From: Morchella semilibera
Taxonomy: Eukaryota > Ascomycota > Pezizomycetes > Pezizales > Morchellaceae
Assembly (NCBI GenBank): GCA_009192285.1
Contig: CM018603.1
Coordinates: 2,844,588-2,908,587 of the forward strand
Reading direction: 5' to 3'
DNA length: 64,000 nt
The translations under genes were made by a program, and so were the position numbers. This document shows, one piece after another, positions 33,270-43,904 of the stretch (the first letter of the stretch is position 1; each line of letters opens with the position of its first letter). A model generated the notes under the pieces. The model was not told the origin of the DNA. It searched no databases and worked only from the letters and a program-made list of their open reading frames with translations.

Positions 33270-33970
33270 TATGTACTCGGAAAGAATATTACCTTGCATA
33301 ATTATATGCTATGAACCCAGAAGGTGGTGCCATCGGAACACAGTCAAACTCAATATCATCATTCCCTACTCGGACCATATAGTTCCCCAAAGTTTGAGAA
33401 GTAGCTTTATGCTTAGCAGCATAATTCATTCTCGGAATGAGAGTAGAATTGCAAAAACCAGTAATATCATCAATAATAGGCTTCGGCAACCTCCCCTTAC
33501 TCATGTTCCATAGAAGAGCAAAGATATAGCTGCCCATATGTTCAAACTGTTCCTGTCGGTTTTTCTTAGAAGTGATGTTTCTGACTCAATCGAAACTGGA
33601 TTTGCTTCTGGAACCAGCTGAGAAACCCATCTGATAAAGTTTGCCAGAATCTTCAAGCTAAGAAATAATTAGCACTCGGAAGAGTAAAATTGGGGAAATA
33701 GTACTTACTCGGACAGATTTCCTAATCTGACATTCCTTGATAATAACATCATTGACTCATTCTAGAGTTTCTTTCCTGTCCTCGGCCATCCAATCCCTTG
33801 CAACCAAGCCAACAATCTCTTTGGTTTTGGCATCGACAAAGATCATACTTTGCTTCTCGGTAACATCCAATTGGAGATGTTGTGGTTCCAAAAGTAACAT
33901 CGGTGGTATCTTAAGTCTTTTGTCCTTCGGCTTTCCAAGCTGCAAATGGTCATGCCAAATGTCATGAATT
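33270..33970 (-). pseudogene. Fragment of an unassigned multi-exon gene
   Basis: The minus strand reads KDKRLKIPPMLLLEP, SMIFVDAKTKEIVGLVARDW and ETLEWVNDVIIKECQIRKSV. A GTAAGT...CTTAG intron (33,658-33,708, 51 bp) follows. The next exon reads LEDSGKLYQMGFSAGSRSKS, IPRMNYAAKHKATSQTLGNY and FDCVPMAPPSGFIAYNYAR, ending at a GTAATA donor near 33,300. One in-frame TGA replaces a probable Trp codon at about 33,585. I do not recognise the protein with certainty; the layout recalls repeat-linked fungal dioxygenase-like proteins (TET/JBP type), but no iron-binding motif is in the visible part. It lies between the two Plavaka E blocks; the E block 2 left end cuts or abuts its 5' side at 34,016. Confidence 0.45.
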
Positions 33971-34047
33971 TGGTCGGATTCATATACTCAGTGGCTTGGG
34001 GGAGGGTATGGTGATCATCAGCAAGCTTGCAGTTGTCTCCGGGCGCA

Positions 34048-34395
34048 TAATCCTCCGCCCTGGCGCATCCTGCGCCCTCAGCGCCAGGAGCGCCCTGGCG
34101 CAAACCTTGTGGTTACCCTGCGCCAGGTGGCACCCTAGGAATTACCCTGCGCCCGGCGCCCTCCTGGGAATCGCTCTGCGCCTGGCGTTATCCCGTGAAT
34201 TATCCTGCGCCAGGCGCCATACACCGAATCATTCTGCGCCAGGCACCATCCTCTGAATCATTCTGCGCCAGGCACCATCCTCTGAATTATTCTGCGCCAG
34301 GCGCCACCCTATGAATCATTTTGCGCCAGGCTCACCTTATTCTTCTCCATTCACGCCAGGAGATTTCCCGTGTCCCATACGGCACCTGGCGTTCC
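34048..34395. repeat. E block 2 left subterminal repeats
   Basis: The same CTGCGCCAGGCGCC-centred units as at 26,315-26,665, nearly identical. Confidence 0.85.
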
Positions 34396-34461
34396 ACGAG
34401 ATTTGGCGATAGCTCCTTTCACTATCGCGAATCCCTACGAAGCTTTAGGTAGGCTATATAT

Positions 34462-37400
34462 CTAACTAAATTCATTCCATGTTTGCAGATTTATTCTAGT
34501 ATTCACAAGCCAGTTTCCCTCATCGATCTCAAATAAATGTGCCATCCCTAAAATACACCGTATATTCACTACCCAAATTTGGTTACTACTCCTTCTAGAG
34601 GCTTTAAGAAGACCATGAGAGCTATCGGCAATCCCTAGGTCTTTGGCCTCCAAGAGTTCGATCGCGCATAGCCGGTGCGCCCGTCCCCTTTTATCCCGTA
34701 GCTTAAATAAAGCCTCCAGGCGTCCTGGTAGCCTCCCCCGAACGCTCCCCATTGATCTCGAGTCCCCACCGTTACCCATGTCCAATCTCTCCTCGGTGAT
34801 CTTTTTCTAAATGCTGCATTTCCCGTGCAGCGCAGGTTATGAATTTCGTACGCATCTGGTCTTTGAAAAATTGGAACCGGAACCTGGAGGCAGGTAAATC
34901 GTTCAACTCGGAGCTCGCCAAGGTTCTCAAAGCTTCCGCCAAAGCTCTCTGAACATCCCGCATCCTTCGCATATTCTCTTACCATGCGATAAAATTTTAT
35001 TCTACTCATCGCAAGTCCATCTGCAATATCGCATAAGCTTTCAAACCTGGTAGAGCGATTGCAAAGCCTTTTTAAGGGTAACTCTGAGTCGATTATAGGC
35101 CGTTCATTCGGTGCTCTCTTCCGGTCTTCTATCTTAAAGATATCAAGTAATTCTCGCAAGTTCTCACGATGCTCCCATAGGCTCTCGTTGCGGTTCTCGG
35201 AAGCTCCGTCAGCTCCCACAATATCCTTGAGGTTTAATATCCGTATTTCTAGTGCCAATCGCTTTCCGCCGCAATCAAGTATTTGGGTCGCCGCATCAAC
35301 TTTGTTTGAAGCGGCGTATGCTTCTTTGATTTGGTGTACGTGGGCCAGTTCGCTGATATCCGTAGAGAACATAGGAATATTCCCGAATCGCTCCACATGC
35401 TCTCGGTAATGTGATAATTGATGCAATTTGATGAAGTTGAAATGAGATTTCTCGCGGATCTCGCGGACCTCTTCTAAGCCACGGTGAATCCTCTGAGAGC
35501 TCTCCTGCCGGAGAGCCCGTGTTCGATTCTTTGCATCCTTCTTAGTTTGCTTGTAGGCTTGAAATTCTAAAAAGATATCCTTATACCTATGGAAGTCCTT
35601 GAGATAACTCTCTAGATATTCAAGTGTACTCTTGGTATGATTCCCGTATTGAGCCATCAGGTGAAAGTCAATCATTGCCCGAACGCATTTCAAAGCCTTT
35701 CCGAAGTCAGCTCTGACAGAACTCCCTGGATTTCTCAGAGCCACCGCCAAAGCTCCCAGAACTATACGCCCTAGGTTTCGCATCTCTTTCCCCTGCCATT
35801 GCGTGGTTGCCCTGTAAGGCTTGTTCGGTACTGCAAGCCGAGGATAAGGCCCAATCTTTGACCATGCTATATCGAACGCGTCGAGACGCCCGTGTTTCTT
35901 GAGAAACCCTTGAACCCATTCCATCATATGCTTTAACATTCCAAGGTAGATGTTGTGTAATAGGTCCGGTTTGTTCAGGTCGTACACCTTGCATCTCGGC
36001 ATATCCCATAAAGCATTGAAGAGAGTCTTCAAAGACCTCGATACAAGGTATTCTACCGGCGATGTATTCGTCGGATTCTCATTAAACTGCCGTACCATCT
36101 CCTGGTAGGTCTCCTGATCACGCATAGAGCTCTGCCGATAGCTTCCAAGGTTCTTATACTCCACCTCACATCTTGGGCAGGCGAAATTGCTGATGTTTTG
36201 CAACGAGGCGTGCTCAGGTTGGTCCGCGATCCACCCACACAGTACAGGAAAACATAGCCGTTCATATCCATCCGCACAGGATATCAACTCGCCCTCCTCG
36301 CCACTACTTTTCAGGCTTTTGAAGATATCTTTGAGAGCGCTGTGCAGAGCCATCTGCGATTCCCGACGCAAAGTTGCATTCGCACTCGCATTTGAACTGA
36401 GCTTAGGGGGCACTGGTAATAGCGCCAGGAGTACTAACGAGTGCCCAGAGACTTTCATTCTCACCGAGGACTTGATATTTCCAATTGTGAGATAGATTGG
36501 CCATGCCTTCTTATCACCACTAAAGTTCGTCAGGTGAGTGCCATCCGAGGCACAGATTACCGGAACTAATGTCGAACCCTCAGGGAGAGAATTCTTTTTG
36601 AGATCAGTCATGACTTTTCTGACTCCAACAAAACCTCCTAAAGATCTCGGAAAGCTTCTCCTCACCTGTGTTTCCCACCACCAGTCCCCTGTATGCATTT
36701 CGCCGTAGATTCTCTCTCCCTTCTCGTTGTGTTCCATTGACGGTGCAAATATAAGAGACCCTTGAAGGCCCGTTGTCCAAGGAGGAATCGAATAATGGTC
36801 ATAGGGTCGCGATAGTAGTATGGTATGTTTTTCCCTCCTATAACAACCTCCGCATGCTTCCATGTTGATCTCCCTAGGCAATCGTTCATTTCCTCCATTT
36901 TTCGTATAAAACCTCGCCCATTTCTATAGGAGCTATGGCAATGGTCTCCAGGGGCATGTAGAAAGAAGCTATCGATACTTCCTTGTGATGCTTTGGACAA
37001 AATAAAGTACCGCGCCATCCGGAATTCATAAGATGAATTGAAAGGGTGCCATGGGTTGCCGAGAAGCCGTTGTGCGCTTTCCTGATAGCCCTCAGAGCGA
37101 TATAGAGCCTCCCCAGCACCTTCGTAGACCGTCGTGGATGCATCGCGAGTAACTCCCAACTCCTCCTCACAATCCTCCCTATTGTCTACAAAGTAAGACT
37201 CTGATTCTAGGTCTGAATCTCCAGCAGTTCGTTGAGAGAAGTTAGAATATGTAGATGACCCGTCCTCGCAACTAGCATCATCCTGATCAGAGCTTTCTGA
37301 AACCTCGTGAGACTCCTGTAGTCGTTTGTGATTCTCTTGCAAAAGATCGCATTGATTTTTCAACCATCCATCCGCTTCGTTAGGGTGGATATTCCGTAGG

Positions 37401-37462
37401 TGCTTCTCAAAGTTCGCCGAGGAGCTATATCGCTTGCTGCAAAAAGGACAGGAGGACTTCAT
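34462..37462 (-). pseudogene. E block 2 Plavaka-type transposase
   Basis: Same protein as block 1, kept in two long pieces: 37462 to about 36,765 (finger CPFCSKRYSSSANFEKHLRNIH, acidic linker, YYYRDPMTIIRFLLGQRAF) and about 36,765 to 34,733 (WWWETQV, GTHLTNFSGDKKAWPIYLTI, CPRCEVEYKNLG, LLHNIYLGMLKHMMEW, HFNFIKLHQLSHYREHVERF, LRCTGNAAFRKRSPRRDW). One base is missing near 36,760 (GACCCTT where block 1 has GACTCCTT) and one near 34,733, after which the last 90 codons continue in another frame to 34462. With only two single-base differences this may have been an active gene very recently, or may be intact if they are sequence errors. No introns are apparent. Confidence 0.85.
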
Positions 37463-38414
37463 TGGGTGTCGCGATAGCTCCCATGGCTCTCTCGGAGATG
37501 GTTCAAAATTACTACTGCCAAGCCTGTAGATTACTAATACTTGCTAGGGTGTCTTGGAGGGCACATAACCTCTTGCTAAACAAACCTTCTAGCAACGTCA
37601 TATATTCACGTTGAAAACTAACCAACATATGCTCTCAGAGCAAACCCAACATATGCTCTCAGAACAAACCCAACATCTATCCCACACATCGGCCAAACCT
37701 TCTCGGAGTCCACCACTACTCCAAAAGGTTTCACGAATACCCTCGAAATCGTGGCTCGAGATCGTGGGCAATGCCGGAAAATCCCTATCTTTTGATACCC
37801 AAATGACTATATCTGTACTTGAAAACGAGATCAAAACAGCTAACTATTCAAAGAAAAGCTATCATGCCAACACCAAAGTGGACTCGAATACCAACACTCA
37901 TGTTGATCTACGTCATTTAGTAACTTACCCAAAAGCATCGAAACACACTCGAGCAATCAATGATTCTGGCTCTGTGCGTTCTGGCGAAGACTGTGGAAGC
38001 TTTCGAAAGATCCTCTCATAGCTCTTAATGACTAATTTGATTTCGTGTGAGTGTTGGAAGAAGAGGTATAAGAACTGCTTCTTCCACCCTCGGGAGACCT
38101 TTCTTCACCATCCCCATTACTCTTCACAACCTCGCCAGGCATTGAGCTGGTGTGTTCTACCTATATTACGTTAATCATTCGCCTTTTCAATTTCATTTCA
38201 ACTTGATACCATCCACTTCGACAGCTCCAACCTGATACCTCTCCCAGAGTTTCAAGTTGAAAGATGCCTCCCAACGCTAGTAAGGGTACCCCTGGGAAGG
38301 TAGTATATAAACACCACATGGTTGTTCCCTAATCCCTATACATTAGTTCCTAACATACCTCCAGTCCGGTGGCAAGTCGAGAGGCCCCTCCCATCGTACT
38401 CACGATACCTTACA
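37463..38414. promoter_or_regulatory. Divergent promoter region of E block 2
   Basis: It separates transposase (leftward) from ORF2 (rightward). It contains GCGATAGCTCCCATGGCTC at about 37,480 next to the transposase start, a 26-bp direct repeat at 37,625-37,675, a doubtful frame to 38,021, and a TATA-type box (TAGTATATAAAC, about 38,302) about 110 bp ahead of the first TPRKR repeat. Functional roles are inferred. Confidence 0.5.
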
Positions 38415-40714
38415 AAGCACTGCCAAAAGCCCTAGAGTAGAGATCCCAACCCCTCGAAAGCGTCAGCGCCAACCAGTCCCTGAATCCGAAGACGATATTG
38501 CCACAAGGCCCGTCATTTGAACCCACAGGCTCCTGATAGCCCTCCCCAAAGCTCTCAAAGATTGTTCGCAACCCCCCGAAAACGTGGGCGCCAACAAGTT
38601 CTTGATTCCGAAGACGAGATTGCCACACGTCCCCATCGTTCTAACCTGCAGGCTCCTGATAGCCCTGACACCACTCCCGAAAGCCCTGAAAGATCTCGAC
38701 CAACCCCTCGAAAGCGTCTGCACCAGCCTATCCCCGAAATCGAAGAGGAAGACTCGGAGTTGATTGTTCTCTCACATAGAGTAGGAATTCCCTGGAGTTA
38801 CGACGGTCCCCCACCAGACCTCACCCCTAAACAGCAACCGACACCCACGAAGACTGCTCCCGCGCCGCCCAAATCTTCGCAAGCACCCAAGCCGCCCCCA
38901 CTTTGGAAAAAGGCAACAGCAGCAGCAGATATCGCGTTGGCTAAAGCTTATCCAAGCACCCCAGAGACCATCACCACATCTCCCAAAACCACAGCAAAAA
39001 CCCCCAAAACCACAGCAAAAACCTCCAAAACCACAGCAGCAACCTCCAAAACCACAGCAACTTCCAAAACCACCTCAGCATCAGCAACACGGACTGCTGT
39101 CGCAGGCCCAAGTACTCCAAAAGCCACAACCAAAGCTCCAAGAGCAACAGCACCAACTGCCCGGCGCCAAGATCTGCAGTCTGGGGGATCCTCTACTACT
39201 AATTCCCAACCTGCTAGTACACCCCCGAGAGCCATCCACAAAGCTCCCAGAGCTATCGCGGTATCTAAGAGCGCACATCAAGACGAAGATAGAGACGAGC
39301 ACAACCATCCCGAGGGCGGAGACGAGGACGAGGACGAGGACAATCAAGACGAAGAAGAAGACGAAGAAGAAGACGAAGAGAAGACGAAGACGAAGACGAC
39401 GAAGACGAAGACGAACCTCGCCACGCCTCACAAGGACGTCGTCAGAGACAGAAAAAAAAAAGGGCTTTCAAGGCAAAGTGGTCAAAGGAGGTTGTTTCGA
39501 TGGACGCAAGCACTGCCAAGGTGACTTTGGGACTGGCCGCCTCGCCAAAGAGTTACAACAGGTTGAGGAAAGACCTCGCGGCAGAGATGACGAGAACAGG
39601 ATGGGTCAATAAAAGAACTAGTGGGCTTAAACATTATAATGAGTTGGTGGCATGGCTTCTCGAACAGAGGCCTCTGGTAGGTTTGGCCACGATTATGGGA
39701 GGTCAGAGGAATAGCGCCAGGGCCAAGGTACAGGAAGCACTTACCTGGCTAGTGGTAGATGTCAGTCGGAAGGAAAAGGTCTCTAAGGGCATGGGGAACC
39801 GGGAATTCACCGAGATTGACGCTCACGACCCCGAGCTGGACGCTGACGATTCGGATGATCTGCCGCAAAGGTCCTCAGAGCGCTCGGCAAAGCGCCAGAA
39901 GCTATCGCCACACCCGGACCGGACTAATATCTGGGTCACCGTTGTCGACCCGGACCAGTTTAACGACTATGATCCTGATGCTAGGAGACGGGAGTACGCT
40001 TGGACTCATGAAAATAATGAGCCTAGTTACGCTGCCGTGATGACTCGGAAGAATATCCAAGAGCTTGGGAGAGTCGCATCCAAGCATATCCCTGTTGGTC
40101 GATTGGTCAGGGAATTCTATGGCTCGATGAACCAACCAGCCGAACCGGAGGAGGAGCCAACCTGGGTCCGCATAATGGACACTGAGGAGGTAGAAGCCTG
40201 GATGCTGGGAAGCCTGGCGAAACCTCTCCGGGTTCTGGCCATACTTCACAGAGAAGGCCAGACTGAGCCCCATGGTGGTGATGAAACCCCTCCTAGAAGA
40301 CTATACCAGCCGTACACCACCAGTGACGATTATGGACACTTTGAATATCCGGCTGAAGACTCTGAATTTGAGGGCGGAGTTAGATTGACCTCGATTGGAA
40401 CCAGGCTTATCATGCCGAAGAATGATGCATCGTTCCAGGTAAACCTCCACAAGATCTCGTCACGCCGGAATAGGCAGCAAGCAGCCCTTGAGCTCCTCAA
40501 CCAGAAGTACCTTAATAAGTACCCTGTGGGTGTTGGTATTGCAGACCCTAACTTCAGAATTGGGCGTGTCTGGGGGGCTGCGGAGATCGCTCAGAAGCGT
40601 GAGGAGGACAGAAACAAAGCCCCGCGCCGCCGTACAATGGGAAAGATGAAGACTCCCTTGGTTCCCCTCCCCGGAGGTAGTGGTGACGGTGACGGTGATG
40701 GTGATAGTGCTTAA
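38415..40714 (+). CDS. E block 2 ORF2, Plavaka-linked conserved protein
   Basis: The N-terminus has three repeats of about 40 residues, each a basic TPRKR followed by an acidic patch (SEDEIATRP). A Thr/Lys/Pro-rich middle (KTTAKTPKTTAKTSKTTA) and an acidic run (DEDEDNQDEEEDEEEDEE) follow. The conserved modules are SYNRLRKDLAAEMTRTGWVN, ALTWLVVDVSRKEKVS, WVTVVDPDQFNDYDPDAR, EEVEAWMLGSLAKPLRVLAI and ALELLNQKYLNKYPVG. The two long frames (to 39,524 and from before 39,500) meet at a run of ten A at about 39,451; the second frame is open from that run. No clear ATG opens the first frame. The function is unknown; charge pattern and disorder suggest a nuclear nucleic-acid partner. Homologues here: ORF2a and ORF2b of P1. 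Confidence 0.62.
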
Positions 40715-41329
40715 GCCTATTTGGCGAGAGTTTGGAAAGGTTTTGCGAGATTCTGGTGAGTTATTCGCACTTCAGCATGATTGATCTATGTTAACCGACC
40801 CCATAGATTTTTTCCCCACTATTTTTTATTAAGGTATACAGAGGTTTCGAAAGGTTTGGCGATAGCTTTAAGAGCTTTCAAAACGGTCGGTAACAGCTTT
40901 GTGTTAGGTATTATTTGTTGTTTCCTTGGTCCGCGCATGTTAACCACGTAGCATTTTGGGTGATTACTATTATTAGAGAGTGTTGATTTGAGGCTTGGTA
41001 TTATTAGATAGCGTTGATTTATTCTTAGGTTGGGAGCATTTATTTGATACTGATAGGTAGCGAATATCAAAGTGATTTGAAGCCTTCTTGAATGCTACTA
41101 GTGATCTCGAAAGCTATCGCGAAGCCTCCTGAAAACATCATTATTGCGAGTGATTACCGATGAGACTATTTTAACCCAAATTGGTGTGCCCAGCCCATCT
41201 AATTAGCCAATTTTAGTCTGTATGTGGTTAGCCTTAGATTACATGAAAAATTTTCACGCCAAGCACTTCGTTTGATTAGAAATCAGGACAGCTTTCAAAA
41301 CCCTCAGGGGGGCCCTCACAGGCATCAAG
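40715..41329. other. Spacer between ORF2 and gene 3 in E block 2
   Basis: AT-rich. It holds GGCGATAGCTTTAAGAGC (about 40,858) and GAAAGCTATCGCGAAGCC (about 41,109), members of the GCGATAGCT motif set, and the point (about 40,910) where identity to block 1 stops. It is the likely terminator and promoter region; no gene is seen. Confidence 0.45.
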
Positions 41330-43720
41330 ATGCCTCAAGCAAAGCGTCCCTCAACGTCCGAAACGACCAAATCTACCCCAAGGCTCCCTGACCCTAAAGA
41401 CCACAATGGGGAAACTACACAGGAAGATCCAGACGAGGGTGAAACTGTACTCGAGAGAGCTCCCAACACTCTCACGAGAGTCAGCACAACCACGAAGAAA
41501 GCTCAAGGAAAGCGGCCGTCAGTATCCGAAAAGGAGCACTTCTTCTCGTAAACGTTCGAGGCCCACAAATGAAATTTCATCGGATGAGGATCTACCTGAT
41601 CCTCCATTGCGCCGTTCGGCCAAAGCTCAGCGAGTCCCCAAATCGTCTCTGAGGAGCCATTCTCGACGGAACAAAAAATCTAAAAAATCTGGTGCTCGGG
41701 TGGAGTTTAACATCGAAGAACAAACGTCGGAGGGGGAGCAAGAGGTTCAAGAGCGCCTTACAACCAGTTCTTCGGAATATGATGATGACTGCCTAGACAC
41801 TCCGGTAATACGCGACCAGAGCCTGAGGCATCAGGTCGGAGACAAGAGACCCCCGGGAACGCAGGTCGGAGACAAGAGACCCCCGGGTACGCAAGTCGCC
41901 GGAAAGAGACCTCCGAATAGTCAGGTAACGACTGCCAGAGGTGTGGCGAGTGCCCGGAGAAAGCCCACCAGTGCGGTTGCTGAGGCAATTGCGTCGTCAG
42001 CAGTGGAGATTAACGTTATTGAAGTAATTAACCCCAGTCCTTTTTTGATAAGTGACTTAAATGAAAGAAATTTTAGATGGGAAATCGTACATCGTCGAAG
42101 CCAACGAAAAATCCATCGAGCGCTCCACAAAGACCGCCGATGACTCCTGTGGACCCAGCGATGGCTCCTACTGCTACCCCCAGAAGACTGACTGCTTTTA
42201 ATTACTCTTCATCTTTTCGTTTCCCGCCCCCTTCCTCTTCTAGGTTTGGAGAATCGTCACCAACACCAATGGCATTGAATCCTGGATCCATGCCACCAAG
42301 CGATGATAGCTCCTGGGGCGGTTCTACGGGCTTTGGGATTAGCTCTCGAATGCCTCAAAGAATGGAGCCATCCCCACTAGGGAGACCACCTCGGAATAAC
42401 GATACAGCGAACTCTAACTATCTGTCGCCTTCACCTTCTTTACCTCCGCCCCACGATGACGACAGGTATCATTACCAAACCCCTGAAAGCTCTCGTCAAG
42501 CCTCTTCTGGCCAGATACCTCGTACACCTGCTCCAAACTCTAGAAGTGCGAGTGTGCTTCCTTTGGAAGCCCAAAGGATTGAGAAAAAGTGTAGTATATT
42601 GATAGGTGATCACACACTGTTTGAGGAGCCTTTTCCAAGCCCTGCGAGACTCTCGGTTTTGGTGGTGAATATGTGGGTACAAGCAAGTCGTAGTTTAGGA
42701 ATCAGCGCAGAAATCGACGAGGTTATTATAAAACAGGTGAGTGTCCCCGAAGATCCCATGATAGCTCCTAGGGAACTGAGGAGGCCCCACAGATTAGGAG
42801 CTTGCACTCCCGAGTGCGCTCACACCTGATGAGCGCAGTGAAGGAACGGCTAGCAGACTCTAGGATTTACGGAATTGCAAAGATTCGCACACAAGTGGAG
42901 AGGGCCGGGACAGTTGACTATCTTTTGAGGAATGATCGGTTCATCAGCCATCCAGCGCATTATGAGGTATATCCAAATTCTTGGGGACCACGGCGATAGC
43001 TCTAACAAGCCTTAGACGTCTAGCTGCGAATTCTTGGCTCCGGAGATCATCGAGGTTTTATACTATAGGTTTTTTGATGGGGCGAGGAGGCGAGGGTCCC
43101 GTGAACCAGATTTCCTTGACCGAATAAACCATACGTTGATATGCCTGATAGCGACCGCCATTTGGCATGGGATTCGCGCATGGTCTACGGGGAATTATGT
43201 GGTGCCGCAAAATTTCCAGACTCAAAATGATAGTGTAGTGAGTAAGTATTTCTCATATCTCCTAGAGATATGGCGAGTGCTAACCGAGGTGTTACGAATG
43301 CTCTAGAAACCTTCACGAGGATGGTAAACACTTGGACGTCATGTAGTCGTTCCAACCAAGAGGGCATCTTGAAATTGATAAAGGACAATCTCCGAGACAA
43401 GGTAAGAACCCGATCTTAATCACCGGTTATAACCTAAACTAATGATTTGTAGATACAAGAGAAGAAGGGGGTCACGGTCGAGGATATCCCAGTCGAGGGT
43501 CTTAGCGAGGACGATGATGCTCTGGCGGAGGCTCTGGAAGCTCTCAGGAGTGCTCGGGGAGGCCAAGGCGAGAAATCTAAACCCGGAAAAACTAACCTTC
43601 CACCACACGGGCTTGAATATGGTACGGATGGAGAGCCGGACCTACCTGAAGAAGAAGAGGAAGAGATTGAGGAAATAGTGGAAGAGGGTGGAGAAACAAC
43701 AGAAGAGGACCCTAACTAAA
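41330..43720 (+). CDS. E gene 3, DUF6532-like protein, multi-exon
   Basis: ATG at 41330; the frame changes once near 41,540 (small intron or indel). The charged N-terminus contains the triplet repeat QVGDKRPPGTQ (about 41,835-41,920). Then RRKPTSAVAEAIASSAVEIN ends exon 1; a 53-bp intron (GTAATT at about 42,023 to TTTTAG at 42,075) follows. Exon 2 ends IEKKCSILIGDHTLFEEPF and SVLVVNMWVQASRSLG, with GTGAGT near 42,736. Exon 3 has VRSHLMSAVKERL and VDYLLRNDRFISHPAHYE, with a GTATAT donor at 42,967. Exon 4 has FLAPEIIEVLYYRFFDGARR and LICLIATAIWHGIRAWSTGN, with GTAAGT near 43,241. Exon 5 is GILKLIKDNLRDK, and exon 6 (from 43,453) ends in an acidic EEEEEIEEIVEEG tail. The LL..D.FI, APEI and TAI..I..W.TG pattern resembles fungal DUF6532 (function unknown). 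Exon edges are approximate. Confidence 0.62.
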
Positions 43721-43904
43721 ATAACGAGATCTCTGAGAGGTATGGGGAAGTCTGTAGAGATAGTAATAAGACCTTATGTATTATTATAATTATTATATAG
43801 TGGCGAGACCATAAGTGAATATATCCATACCATTCGAGGAACAGAAGAGGCCTCTGAAAGCTATCGTGAGGTGAATAAATACATGAAAAGCACCAACCAG
43901 CACC

